From JACMOY01 sp038322575 (GTDB lineage: Bacteria > Actinomycetota > Actinomycetes > Actinomycetales > Angustibacteraceae): DNA of 64,000 nt. The stretch is from assembly GCA_038322575.1 (NCBI GenBank), contig JBBQGB010000001.1:62001-126000 (forward strand), read 5' to 3'. Below, one piece after another: positions 8,736-15,777 of this stretch. A program made the translations under genes and the position numbers. The first letter of the stretch is position 1. Every line of letters begins with the position of its first letter. A model generated the notes under the pieces. The model ran no database searches and was not told the origin of the DNA. It saw nothing but the letters and a program-made list of their open reading frames with translations.

Positions 8736-9062
8736 GTGTCCCACGAGTCAGCGGTGCCGACCGCTGACGAGCGGATCAGCCAGTGGCGCCGAGAGCGCCG
8801 ACGGGCCGCCCGCGCGCACCACCCGGACGTCGGCGGTGACCTCGACGAGTACCTGCGCGTGGTCGCCGAGATCGACGCCCGCCTCGGGCCGGCAGACCGG
8901 ACGCCGGCCCGGGCGGGTGTGACCACGACGGTGACCGGACGCCGCACCACCGCCCGCCGCCGGCTGCGAACGGCCAGCCGCGGAGCCCGCCGGCTCACTC
9001 GGGCCGTCCGCTCGCGCCTGCCCCGCGGCATCCCGGGGGCTCGCCGATGGACCGAGCTGTGA
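8736..9062 (+). CDS. Small basic protein with a partial J-domain-like HPD segment
   Basis: This 108-residue protein starts at GTG 8736, two bases after the previous stop, so it belongs to the Asp23 operon. Residues 17-49 (WRRERRRAARAHHPDVGG then DLDEYLRVVAEIDARLG) resemble helix II, the HPD motif and helix III of a DnaJ J-domain; helix I is absent. The C-terminal half is very Arg-rich and likely disordered. HPD is the signature by which J proteins stimulate DnaK, so a link to Hsp70 is possible but inferred. The 3' end runs into a 15-bp tandem repeat. Confidence 0.7.
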   Translation: MSHESAVPTADERISQWRRERRRAARAHHPDVGGDLDEYLRVVAEIDARLGPADRTPARAGVTTTVTGRRTTARRRLRTASRGARRLTRAVRSRLPRGIPGARRWTEL

Positions 9063-9095
9063 ACGACCGAGCTGTGAACGACCGAGCTGCGAGCA
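9051..9095 (+). repeat. 15-bp tandem repeat, about 2.7 copies
   Basis: The unit ACCGAGCTGTGAACG occurs at 9051-9065 and 9066-9080, with a decayed third copy to 9095. The first copy supplies the last codons and stop of the J-like gene, so each extra copy repeats a stop codon. The likely origin is slippage. Confidence 0.8.
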
Positions 9096-9150
9096 CCACC
9101 GACCACCCGGCCCGCGTCGCGGGCCGCCGCCTCGACCAAGGAGACACCCC

Positions 9151-9330
9151 GTGACCACCTCCACCATCGGCCTGCTCGCCGGACTGCTGCTGGGCATCGC
9201 CGCCGCCGCAGGCGGGTTCTTCGGCTTCCTGATCGCCCTCGTCCTCGGCGTCGTGGGGTACCTCGTGGGCCCGCACGTCGACGGTCAGGTCGACCTCGGC
9301 CAGGTGCTGGGCGGCCGCCGCCGTGGCTGA
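9151..9330 (+). CDS. Small membrane protein (DUF2273-like) of the Asp23 operon
   Basis: This 59-residue protein starts at GTG 9151 with AAGGAG (9138-9143) 7 nt upstream. Residues 5-42 are almost wholly hydrophobic (IGLLAGLLLGIAAAAGGFF, then LIALVLGVVGYLVG), giving two short membrane segments or one hairpin, followed by a polar tail ending GGRRRG. DUF2273-type small membrane proteins sit beside asp23 and amaP in Firmicutes, and position and size fit that role here. The stop overlaps the start of the next asp23-like gene by 8 bases. Confidence 0.82.
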   Translation: MTTSTIGLLAGLLLGIAAAAGGFFGFLIALVLGVVGYLVGPHVDGQVDLGQVLGGRRRG

Positions 9331-9685
9331 CCTCGCCGATCCGGGCCACCGCGGGCGGCTCGTGGTGGCGGACCGCGTCGTCGAGAAGGTGGCGACCATC
9401 GCGGCCGCCGAGGTCGAGGGCGTCGTCACCAGCGGTTCGGGTCTGGGCGGGCTGCTCGGCCACCGCTACCCCAGGGCCGACGCCACCGTCGCCGGCGAGC
9501 GGGCGCGGGTGCACGTCGAGGTCGCCGTGCGCTGGCCGATGCCCCTCGCCCAGGTCTCGGCCGCCGTCCGCCAGCACGTGGGGCGACGGCTGGACGAGCT
9601 GGTCGGCCTGGCCGTCGACGCCGTCGACGTCACCGCCGCCACCCTGGTCACCGCCTCACCCCACCCGCCGCGGAGCGTCCGGTGA
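9323..9685 (+). CDS. Asp23/Gls24 family protein (second full copy)
   Basis: This 120-residue Asp23/Gls24 protein starts at GTG 9323, inside the end of the small membrane-protein gene. Seen: GRLVVADRVVEKVATIAAAEVEG, SGSGLGGLLGH, ARVHVEVAVRWPMPLAQVSAAV and LVGLAVDAVDVTAATLV, covering the whole domain. The operon thus holds two full and one short Asp23 proteins, which may form hetero-oligomers below the membrane. The stop overlaps the next start by four bases (GTGA). Confidence 0.88.
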   Translation: MADLADPGHRGRLVVADRVVEKVATIAAAEVEGVVTSGSGLGGLLGHRYPRADATVAGERARVHVEVAVRWPMPLAQVSAAVRQHVGRRLDELVGLAVDAVDVTAATLVTASPHPPRSVR

Positions 9686-10278
9686 GCACGGCGACGCCGA
9701 GCCCCGTGACCGCGCCGATGGCGCCGTCAGGCGACGGCACCGGCAGCGCCGCGCTGGCGGCGCCGAAGACGCCGGTGAGCCCGGGGGGCATCACCGTCGT
9801 GGGCATCGTCCTCGCGGTGCTCGTGGTGGCCCTGGGCGTGGTCGGCCTGCACGACGCCCTGGTCGCTGCGAACGCGGCCGGCGGCAGCTCGTGGTCGGCC
9901 GCCGCCGTGTCCGCTGTCGACGGCACGCGCCGCGGCCCGTGGCTGGTGCCCGTGGGCGCGCTGGCCGTCATCGTCGGGCTGTGGCTGCTGGTGACCGCTC
10001 TTCGACCGCGACCTCGCACTGCGATCGCGCTGCGCGCCGACACCGGGGTCGTCCTGCGCCCGCGGGACGTCGCCCAGCTGGCACGAAGCACCGCCGGAGA
10101 CGTCGACGGCGTGACGTCCGCGTCGGCGAGCGCCCGGCGCCGCCGGGTCTCGGTGGCCGTGGTCGCGACGTCGGACGACGGGATCCGCGACGCCGTGGCG
10201 GCCGCCGTCGCCGCACGCTTCACCGCCCTGTCGACGACCCCGTCGGTCCGGGTTTCCGTCACGACCGAGGGGGCCTGA
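9682..10278 (+). CDS. DUF6286-like two-pass membrane protein
   Basis: This 198-residue protein has a Pro/Ala/Ser-rich N-terminus, a membrane segment at about residues 37-58 (GITVVGIVLAVLVVALGVVG), a second at about 88-111 (GPWLVPVGALAVIVGLWLLV), and a soluble C-terminal domain with VVLRPRDVAQLARSTAGDVDGV. Its plan matches AmaP, encoded next, so it is probably a paralogous anchor for an Asp23 protein. I place it with DUF6286 from memory of actinobacterial Asp23 loci. The start overlaps the preceding stop (GTGA). Confidence 0.75.
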   Translation: MSTATPSPVTAPMAPSGDGTGSAALAAPKTPVSPGGITVVGIVLAVLVVALGVVGLHDALVAANAAGGSSWSAAAVSAVDGTRRGPWLVPVGALAVIVGLWLLVTALRPRPRTAIALRADTGVVLRPRDVAQLARSTAGDVDGVTSASASARRRRVSVAVVATSDDGIRDAVAAAVAARFTALSTTPSVRVSVTTEGA

Positions 10279-10847
10279 TGACCAGCCGCGCCACCATCGC
10301 CGTCGACCGCCTCGCCGCGCTCGTGGTCGCCGTCGTGCTCATCGCCGGCGGGGCCGCTGCCTTCACCTGGTGGTTCGACCTCGTGTCGGGCCTGCCGAGG
10401 TCCATCGACGTCTCCGCCCTCACCGTCGCCACCAGCCGCTCGTGGTGGCCGTGGGCGGCGGCGGTCGTCGGCCTGCTGCTCGTGCTGGTCGGGCTGCGCT
10501 GGCTGGTGGCGCACCTGCCCCGCCGGTCGGTCAGCCACCTGACGCTGCCGGGCTCGGACCGGTCGGGGCGGTTGCGGGTCGCTGCCAAGCCACTGGCCGC
10601 GGCCGCCGCCGAGTCGCTGGCGACCGCCGACGGCGTCACCTCCGCGTCCGGGCAGGTGCGCCGCGAGCGCGGTCAGCTCGTCGCCGCGCTGCGGGCGACC
10701 ATCACCCCGGACGCCGACCTCGAGGCGGTGGCGCGGGCGACCGACCGGGCGGCCCGTGAGCTCGCCGGCGTCCTGGGACGCGATGACGTCCGGTGCCTCG
10801 TGCGCCTGCGGGTGGCCCCGGGGGGCGGTACCGCCCGGGTCAGCTGA
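10278..10847 (+). CDS. amaP: Alkaline shock response membrane anchor protein AmaP
   Basis: This 189-residue protein is the last gene of the Asp23 operon. It has two membrane segments (about residues 10-31 and 54-75, the second WPWAAAVVGLLLVLVGLRWLV) and a soluble C-terminal domain with SLATADGVTSASGQVRR, repeating the 'DGVTSAS' turn of the preceding protein. AmaP anchors Asp23 to the membrane in staphylococci. The ATG at 10278 shares its A with the preceding TGA (TGATG overlap). The 3' end overlaps the convergent hydrolase gene by 8 bases. Confidence 0.8.
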   Translation: MTSRATIAVDRLAALVVAVVLIAGGAAAFTWWFDLVSGLPRSIDVSALTVATSRSWWPWAAAVVGLLLVLVGLRWLVAHLPRRSVSHLTLPGSDRSGRLRVAAKPLAAAAAESLATADGVTSASGQVRRERGQLVAALRATITPDADLEAVARATDRAARELAGVLGRDDVRCLVRLRVAPGGGTARVS

Positions 10848-10853
10848 GCCGGG
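10834..10853. terminator. Stop-codon palindrome between amaP and hydrolase gene
   Basis: A 20-bp palindrome with one mismatched pair (CCCGG outer arms, TCAGCTGA centre) contains the amaP stop (10845-10847) and the hydrolase stop (10840-10842, minus). The two genes overlap here, so any terminator must be this compact. Confidence 0.5.
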
Positions 10854-12024
10854 AGCCGACCTGCTGGGCGACGAAGGCCGTGACCACGGCGTCCCACCGG
10901 GTCGGGTCGGTGTTCCACTCCTTGGTGTGGCGGCCCTGCCCCCACGGCTCGACGGTGACCAGGTCCGGCCGGGCGCGGCCGAGGGCGAGCGAGGGTCCGT
11001 TCGGCACGAACTCGTCGCCGTCGGAGTGGATCAGCAGCACCGGCAGCTGCAGCTCGGCGGCCCGGGTGACCCAGTCGAGGCGGCGCAGGTCGAGGGGCTC
11101 GCTGAGCCCGATCACCCTGCGGCCCAACGGGTGTCGCAGCATCGAGTGACCCAGCCGGGTCAGCCGGTAGGGCAGGTGGTTGACGCCGGACTGGTGGTCG
11201 AGGACGGCGTGCCAGTCGACCACCGGCCCGTCCAGCACCACGGCCCGCACCCGGTCGGACAACCACGACCGGGTCGCGGCCTGCAGCACGATCGCCCCGC
11301 CCATCGACCAGCCGAACAGCACCACGTCGTCAGCGCCGTGCTCGACCGCCCACAACACCGCCGCCTCGACGTCACGCCACTCGCTGTCGCCGAGGTGGTA
11401 GCGGCCGGTCGGGTCGCTGGGCGACTCGGCGTCGTTGCGGTAGGAGCAGACCAGCACCGAGAGCCCGACGGCGAGCATCGGCGCGACCGCCCGCAGGCAC
11501 TCCTCGCGGGTCGCGCCCCTGCCGTGCACCAGCAGGGCCCACGTGGTGGCCGGACCCGCGGCGGGGACGTACCAGGCCCGCATCGGGCCCAGCTCGGTCT
11601 CGACCTCGACGTCCTGGTGCGCCACCGCGAGCGCCGACTGCGGGGTGCCCTCGTAGTAGTACCCGTTCCAGCGTGCCGGGCCGGCCCGCAGCACCCCCCG
11701 GTCGACGTGCTCGAGCCGACGGACGACGACCTCGCCGTCCACGTGCTCGACCGCGCCGAGCCGGGCGTGGCCCTCGCGGCCGTCGAACCACAGTCCGTAG
11801 CGACCGGGTGCGGTCGTCTCGGGCGTCGCCTGCAGCGTCACCGTCGGTGGGTCGGCGGCCAGGTCGACGTCGATCACCCAGACGTCGTCCGGCTTCACGT
11901 GGTTGGGCGTGACCACCTGGCGGGTGAAGTAGGCCGCCAGTCCCGCAGCGCCCGCCGTCAGCGCACCCGCGGCGCCGGCCGACACGGCCAGCCCGATGCG
12001 CAGGCCGGTGCGCGCGCGGCTCAT
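10840..12024 (-). CDS. Membrane-anchored alpha/beta hydrolase
   Basis: This 394-residue protein starts with a positively charged end and a hydrophobic segment (residues 9-33, an uncleaved anchor or signal). A beta-rich middle follows, then an alpha/beta-hydrolase domain with LLVHGRGATREECLR, the nucleophile elbow LFGWSMGGAIVLQA, and HSDGDEFVP with a final His in WGQGRHTKEW. GxSxG, Asp and His are all visible, so it should be active as an esterase or peptidase outside the membrane; the substrate is unknown. The ATG at 12024 overlaps the stop of the DoxX gene (ATGA), so the two are coupled. Confidence 0.85.
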   Translation of the reverse strand: MSRARTGLRIGLAVSAGAAGALTAGAAGLAAYFTRQVVTPNHVKPDDVWVIDVDLAADPPTVTLQATPETTAPGRYGLWFDGREGHARLGAVEHVDGEVVVRRLEHVDRGVLRAGPARWNGYYYEGTPQSALAVAHQDVEVETELGPMRAWYVPAAGPATTWALLVHGRGATREECLRAVAPMLAVGLSVLVCSYRNDAESPSDPTGRYHLGDSEWRDVEAAVLWAVEHGADDVVLFGWSMGGAIVLQAATRSWLSDRVRAVVLDGPVVDWHAVLDHQSGVNHLPYRLTRLGHSMLRHPLGRRVIGLSEPLDLRRLDWVTRAAELQLPVLLIHSDGDEFVPNGPSLALGRARPDLVTVEPWGQGRHTKEWNTDPTRWDAVVTAFVAQQVGSRLS

Positions 12025-12410
12025 GCCTGCTGCACCGCGGCAGAGCGCCGGCGCACGGCGAGGGCCCAGACCACCAGGGGCACCTGCAGCGGCAACCGGG
12101 CCAGCGTGACCACCTGGGTGAGGGTGCTCGCGTCGGTGCGCAGGGCGGTCACCGCCATCTGCACGTTGGCCGGGAACACCGCGACGAACAGCGCCGCGGT
12201 CGCGAGACCGGTGAACCGACGGGTGCGAGTCGTCGCCAGGCCCGCGGCGCAGGCGATCTCGGCGACACCGGAGAGGTACACCCACGGCAGCGGGTCGCCC
12301 AGCCGGCTCGGGACGATGGACGCGAACGGGTCGGGCTTGACCAGGTGCAGCACACCGGCCGCTGCCAGCAGCAGCGACAGCGGCGTCCAACCGGGCAGGC
12401 GAGGGGCCAT
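12021..12410 (-). CDS. DoxX-like small membrane protein
   Basis: This 129-residue protein has four hydrophobic segments: PLSLLLAAAGVLHLVKP, VYLSGVAEIACAAGLA, LATAALFVAVFPANVQMAV and PLQVPLVVWALAV. The GVLHLVKPDPFASIVP opening and GVAEIACAAGL pattern fit the DoxX family. DoxX proteins are small membrane proteins tied to redox stress in mycobacteria; many have no known role. The ATG at 12410 is preceded by GGGAGG at good spacing. It is co-transcribed and translationally coupled (ATGA) with the hydrolase downstream. Confidence 0.85.
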   Translation of the reverse strand: MAPRLPGWTPLSLLLAAAGVLHLVKPDPFASIVPSRLGDPLPWVYLSGVAEIACAAGLATTRTRRFTGLATAALFVAVFPANVQMAVTALRTDASTLTQVVTLARLPLQVPLVVWALAVRRRSAAVQQA

Positions 12411-12569
12411 GCCCGAAGCCTCCCACGCCTCGTCGGAAGGGCCGAACGCGGCGAGCGGGGCAGCGTCGCCCTTGTGCATCACCGGCTGCGGCTCGCAGAC
12501 TTGACCCCTCTCTGGACGGCGGACGCGGGAGGTGCGGTGGAGCGGTCGGAGCAGGTCACAAGCCTGGGG

Positions 12570-13169
12570 ATGAGCGTCGGCCGGATGGAGGCGTTCAGCG
12601 ACGGGGTGCTGGCCATCGTCATCACGCTGCTGATCCTGGACGTCAAGGTGCCGGCCGACACCGGTGGTGAGCTGGGTGCGGCCCTGGCCGCGCAGTGGCC
12701 GCGGTACGTCGCCTACCTGGTGTCGTTCTTCGTCGTGGGTGTCATCTGGCTGAACCACCACGCGACGGTGAACCTGCTGGCCCGCACCGACCACGGCGCC
12801 CAGGTCTGCAACCTGCTGCTCCTGCTGCCGGTGTCGTTCCTGCCGTGGCCCACCGCGCTGCTCGCCGAGTACGCCACCCACGGCACCGCGGCCGAGGGCC
12901 GACTGGCGGTGCTCGTCTACGGCGCCACCAGCACGACGATGGCCCTGGCGTTCAACGTCTTCTGGCGCTACCTGCTGCGCCACCCCGAGCTGCGGCGTCC
13001 CGAGGTCACCCGTGAGCTGCTCGCGGTGCGCAACCGCAGGTACAACCTCGGTCTGGCGGTCTACCCCGTGGCGACCGCGCTCGGCCTGGTCAGCGTGCCG
13101 CTGTTCCTGGCGGTGATGCTGGGCCTGGCCGTGCTGTACCTGCTACCCACCCCGGACGTGCGAGCGTGA
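12570..13169 (+). CDS. TMEM175-type potassium channel family protein (DUF1211)
   Basis: This 199-residue protein has six hydrophobic segments. It opens with RMEAFSDGVLAIVITLLIL, the FSDG signature of the pore-lining helix in TMEM175 channels, followed by FFVVGVIWLNHH and LLLLLPVSFLPWPTALLAEY. Bacterial members assemble as tetramers and pass K+ ions through the inner membrane. The ATG at 12570 was chosen as the family usually starts a few residues before FSDG; a GTG at 12537 in the same frame has GGGAGG close by and is the alternative. It converges on the DNA ligase gene. Confidence 0.87.
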   Translation: MSVGRMEAFSDGVLAIVITLLILDVKVPADTGGELGAALAAQWPRYVAYLVSFFVVGVIWLNHHATVNLLARTDHGAQVCNLLLLLPVSFLPWPTALLAEYATHGTAAEGRLAVLVYGATSTTMALAFNVFWRYLLRHPELRRPEVTRELLAVRNRRYNLGLAVYPVATALGLVSVPLFLAVMLGLAVLYLLPTPDVRA

Positions 13170-13207
13170 AGGATCGGGCCCGCCCTGGCCGGACTCATCC
13201 TTCACGC
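13164..13207. terminator. Bidirectional hairpin between TMEM175 gene and ligC
   Basis: Perfect 11-bp arms (GCGTGAAGGAT at 13164-13174, ATCCTTCACGC at 13197-13207) enclose 22 nt that contain a small GGCC/GGCC inner stem. The stops of both convergent genes (13167-13169 plus, 13202-13204 minus) lie inside the arms. This is the strongest terminator-like dyad in the window. Confidence 0.7.
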
Positions 13208-14272
13208 CGACCCGTCCAGGACGTCGCTCAGCTCGAACCGGACCGGCCGCTCGAGCTGGGCGTAGGTGCAGCTGGTCGGGTCGCGGTCGGGGCGCCAGGT
13301 GACGAACTGGGTGGTGTGCCGAAAGCGCACGCCCTCCATGTAGTCGTACTTGACCTCGACGACGCGCTCGGGCCGCAGCGGGGTGAACGAGAGGTCCTTG
13401 CCGGCGTTCCAGCGGCTGGCCTCGGACTTGCGGGGGGTGCGGTTGCCGGCCTCCTGCTCGGCCCACGCCCACGGGTGCGCGTCGAACGTCGTCACCAGCG
13501 GCTGCAGCTCGGCGAACAGCTCGCGGCGGCGGGCCATGGTGAAGGCCCCGACGACCCCGACCGAGGCGAGGACCCCGGCGTCGTCGTACAGCCCCAGCAG
13601 CAGCGAGCCGATCGCCTCGGGCCCGGACGCGTGCGTGCGGTACCCCGCGACGACGCAGTCGGCGGTGCGCACGTGCTTGACCTTGGTCATCACCCGCTTG
13701 TCGGGCTGGTAGGTCAGGTCGAGCCGCTTGGCGATCAGCCCGTCCAGGCCGGCGCCCTCGAAGCGGTCGAACCACTCGCGCGCGACGTCGAGGTCCTGGG
13801 TGGCCGGCGTGAGGTGGATCGGCGGCTCGGCCCCGGCGAGCGCGACCTCGAGCAACCGGCGTCGCTCGACCATCGGGCGTCCGGTCAGGTCGTCGTCGCC
13901 GAGTGCCAGCAGGTCGAACGCGACGAAGCTGGCCGGCGTCTGCTGCGAGAGCATGGTCACCCTGCTGACGGCAGGGTGGATGCGCTGCTGCAGCGTCTCG
14001 AAGTCGAGCACGTTGCGCTCGGGGTCGGCCACCACGATCTCGCCGTCGATCACCGCACGCCGGGGGAAGCTGCGCAGCACGGCCTGCACCACCTCCGGGA
14101 AGTACCGCGTCATCGGCTTCTCGTTGCGGCTGCCGATCTCGACCTCGTCACCGTCGCGGAAGATCATCGAGCGGAACCCGTCCCACTTGGGCTCGTAGTG
14201 CTCCCCCGGCGGGATCTGCGTCGCGAGCTTGGCGAGCATCGGGGCGACGGGCGGCATCACGGGCAGGTCCAC
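13202..14272 (-). CDS. ligC: ATP-dependent DNA ligase, LigC type
   Basis: This 356-residue ATP-dependent DNA ligase consists of adenylation and OB domains only, the size of mycobacterial LigC. Seen: motif I EPKWDGFR with the adenylated Lys29, VIDGEIVV (motif III), FVAFDLLAL (IIIa), DGLIAKRLDLTYQP (IV) and KVKHVRTADCVVAGYR (V). It seals nicks and acts as a backup ligase in end joining or base excision repair in mycobacteria. It starts at GTG 14272. A LigD-type polymerase domain is encoded 1.5 kb away on the same strand; Ku is not in this window. Confidence 0.92.
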   Translation of the reverse strand: MDLPVMPPVAPMLAKLATQIPPGEHYEPKWDGFRSMIFRDGDEVEIGSRNEKPMTRYFPEVVQAVLRSFPRRAVIDGEIVVADPERNVLDFETLQQRIHPAVSRVTMLSQQTPASFVAFDLLALGDDDLTGRPMVERRRLLEVALAGAEPPIHLTPATQDLDVAREWFDRFEGAGLDGLIAKRLDLTYQPDKRVMTKVKHVRTADCVVAGYRTHASGPEAIGSLLLGLYDDAGVLASVGVVGAFTMARRRELFAELQPLVTTFDAHPWAWAEQEAGNRTPRKSEASRWNAGKDLSFTPLRPERVVEVKYDYMEGVRFRHTTQFVTWRPDRDPTSCTYAQLERPVRFELSDVLDGSA

Positions 14273-14358
14273 ACCGACCAGTGTGCCGCCGACGTGCCAG
14301 GATCGGCGGCAGCGGGCGTCATGTCGGCGCCCTCACCTCATCCTCTGGAGCATCTGCC

Positions 14359-14844
14359 GTGGCCGACCTGATCGTCATCCTCACCGAGCGTGCCCTGGGC
14401 GCCGGCGACGCCGGACGCATCCTGGCCCTGCACGAGGGCGAGGAGCTCGACTACCACGTGCTGGTCCCGGCCGACACCGAGCGCAACCTGCTGGTGGACG
14501 TCATCGACCACCTGAGCATGCTGCACCTGCGGGCCGCGCTGGACGCCGTCCGCGGCCGCGAGCAGAGCGGTGACGCCGCCCGCGCGACGGCCGAGCAGTC
14601 GCTGCAGGCATCGCTGACAGCGTTGCGCGAGAAGGGCAAGAGCGCCGAGGGCCAGGTCACCGTCGACGACCCGCTGCCCGCGGTCAAGGCCGAGGTCGAG
14701 CGGCTCGGGGCGCGCGAGGTGGTCGTGGTCACCCGGCCGCACGCCGTCGAGGACACCTTCCACCGCGACTGGGCGAGCAGGGCGCGCGACGAGCTCGGGG
14801 TGCCCGTCCTGCACGTGTACGCCGGCACCACCTTCCTGGGCTGA
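14359..14844 (+). CDS. Universal-stress-protein-like hypothetical protein
   Basis: This 161-residue cytosolic protein starts at GTG 14359 with GGAG about 8 nt upstream. It opens with a strand LIVILTERALGAGDAGRIL, carries a long charged helix (REQSGDAARATAEQSL), and has EVERLGAREVVVVTRPHAVED before a final strand VPVLHVYAG. Alternating strands and helices with a 'GAREVVVVTRPH' strand suggest a Rossmann-like, USP-type fold, but the ATP loop is not evident. The function is unknown. The SRPBCC gene follows after 7 bases, suggesting an operon. Confidence 0.7.
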   Translation: MADLIVILTERALGAGDAGRILALHEGEELDYHVLVPADTERNLLVDVIDHLSMLHLRAALDAVRGREQSGDAARATAEQSLQASLTALREKGKSAEGQVTVDDPLPAVKAEVERLGAREVVVVTRPHAVEDTFHRDWASRARDELGVPVLHVYAGTTFLG

Positions 14845-14851
14845 GGCGGCG

Positions 14852-15289
14852 GTGATCGACGGCCGGGTGGTCAGCGCGTCCACGATCGTCGAGGCCCCGG
14901 CCGGGCGGATCTTCGACCTGCTCGCCGACCCCTCGCGCCACCCGGTGCTCGACGGGTCGGGCTCGGTGCGCTCGCTCGTGCGCGGCCCGGACCGGTTGCA
15001 CCTGGGCGCCCGGTTCACCATGGGCATGCGGATCGGCCTGCCGTACGCGATGGTCAACACGGTGGTCGAGTTCGACGAGGGACGTCGGATCGCCTGGCGG
15101 CACGCGTCCCGGGCGGTCTGGCGCTACGAGCTCGAGGCGACCGGCCCGACGTCCACCCGGGTCGTCGAGTCCTTCGACATGCGGCACTCGCCCCTGGCGG
15201 CGTTCTACGAGCGCACCGGGTTCGCACAGCGCAACGAGCGCAGCATGGCGCGCACCCTCGCCCTGCTGCGTGACGTCGCGACGTACTGA
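14852..15289 (+). CDS. SRPBCC family (polyketide cyclase/START-like) protein
   Basis: This 145-residue protein has the SRPBCC helix-grip fold: it opens with VVSASTIVEAPAGRIFDLLADPSRHPVLDGSGSV in which 'EAP-IFDLLADPSRHP' is the family signature, then RIAWRHASRAVWRYELEA and RVVESFDM, and a long C-terminal helix. Such proteins bind hydrophobic ligands in a central cavity; the ligand is unknown here. GTG start at 14852, seven bases after the preceding stop. Confidence 0.85.
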   Translation: MIDGRVVSASTIVEAPAGRIFDLLADPSRHPVLDGSGSVRSLVRGPDRLHLGARFTMGMRIGLPYAMVNTVVEFDEGRRIAWRHASRAVWRYELEATGPTSTRVVESFDMRHSPLAAFYERTGFAQRNERSMARTLALLRDVATY

Positions 15290-15406
15290 CCGAGGGTCGA
15301 CGGGACGCATCCGGACACCACGGACAGCCCCGTTTCGGCAAGCGGACGACGCGATTGCGTGCCAAGATCACGCCGTCGCACTTCGTCCCTACACAGAGAG
15401 GCCGAC

Positions 15407-15562
15407 ATGATCATCCTCGGTCTGATCCTGCTCATCATCGGACTGGTCGCCAAGATCAGCATCCTGTACACGATCGGCATCATCCTGCTCGTCGTCGGGG
15501 TCGTCCTCTACGTCCTCGGCGCCACCGGCCGCGCCATCGGCGGTCGCAAGCACTACTTCTGA
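15407..15562 (+). CDS. Small two-helix membrane protein (DUF6131-like)
   Basis: This 51-residue protein consists of two hydrophobic segments: MIILGLILLIIGLVAKISI and ILLVVGVVLYVLGATGRAIG, ending in a basic tail GGRKHYF. The ATG at 15407 follows AGAGAGG at good spacing and marks where membrane-protein character begins. Small proteins of this plan are very common in actinobacteria and have no known role. A strong GC-rich hairpin lies 160 bp downstream. Confidence 0.85.
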   Translation: MIILGLILLIIGLVAKISILYTIGIILLVVGVVLYVLGATGRAIGGRKHYF

Positions 15563-15724
15563 CCGTCAGGTGGCCGAGCGCCTCGGCCCCGTCACCCCAC
15601 CGGGGTCGGCGGGGCCGCGTCGTTCCCGTGCCGGTCCTCGACCTGGGTCGACGGCGACGTACGACCAAGGTCGTCTACCGCCGCCCCCGTCGTCCGCCTA
15701 GCGTTGGTGTCCTCCCCGCTGACA

Positions 15725-15762
15725 GGGCCCGGCCTCCCCATCCCCGTGGGGGAGCCGGGCCC
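15725..15762. terminator. Strong GC-rich hairpin between a small membrane gene and the LigD-type polymerase gene
   Basis: GGGCCCGGC (15725-15733) pairs perfectly with GCCGGGCCC (15754-15762); inside, five more pairs (TCCCC/GGGGA) follow a one-base bulge, with a 9-nt loop. It sits between two convergent genes 215 bp apart and is a likely factor-independent or bidirectional terminator. The rest of this gap shows nothing I can name. Confidence 0.6.
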
Positions 15763-15777
15763 GTCGGGTTCGGCGGA

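Noticed and set aside
8748..9197. Minus-strand frame with SQLGR repeats
   Set aside because: The repeats come from the 15-bp DNA repeat; the frame overlaps three operon genes with good start sites and has no family likeness.
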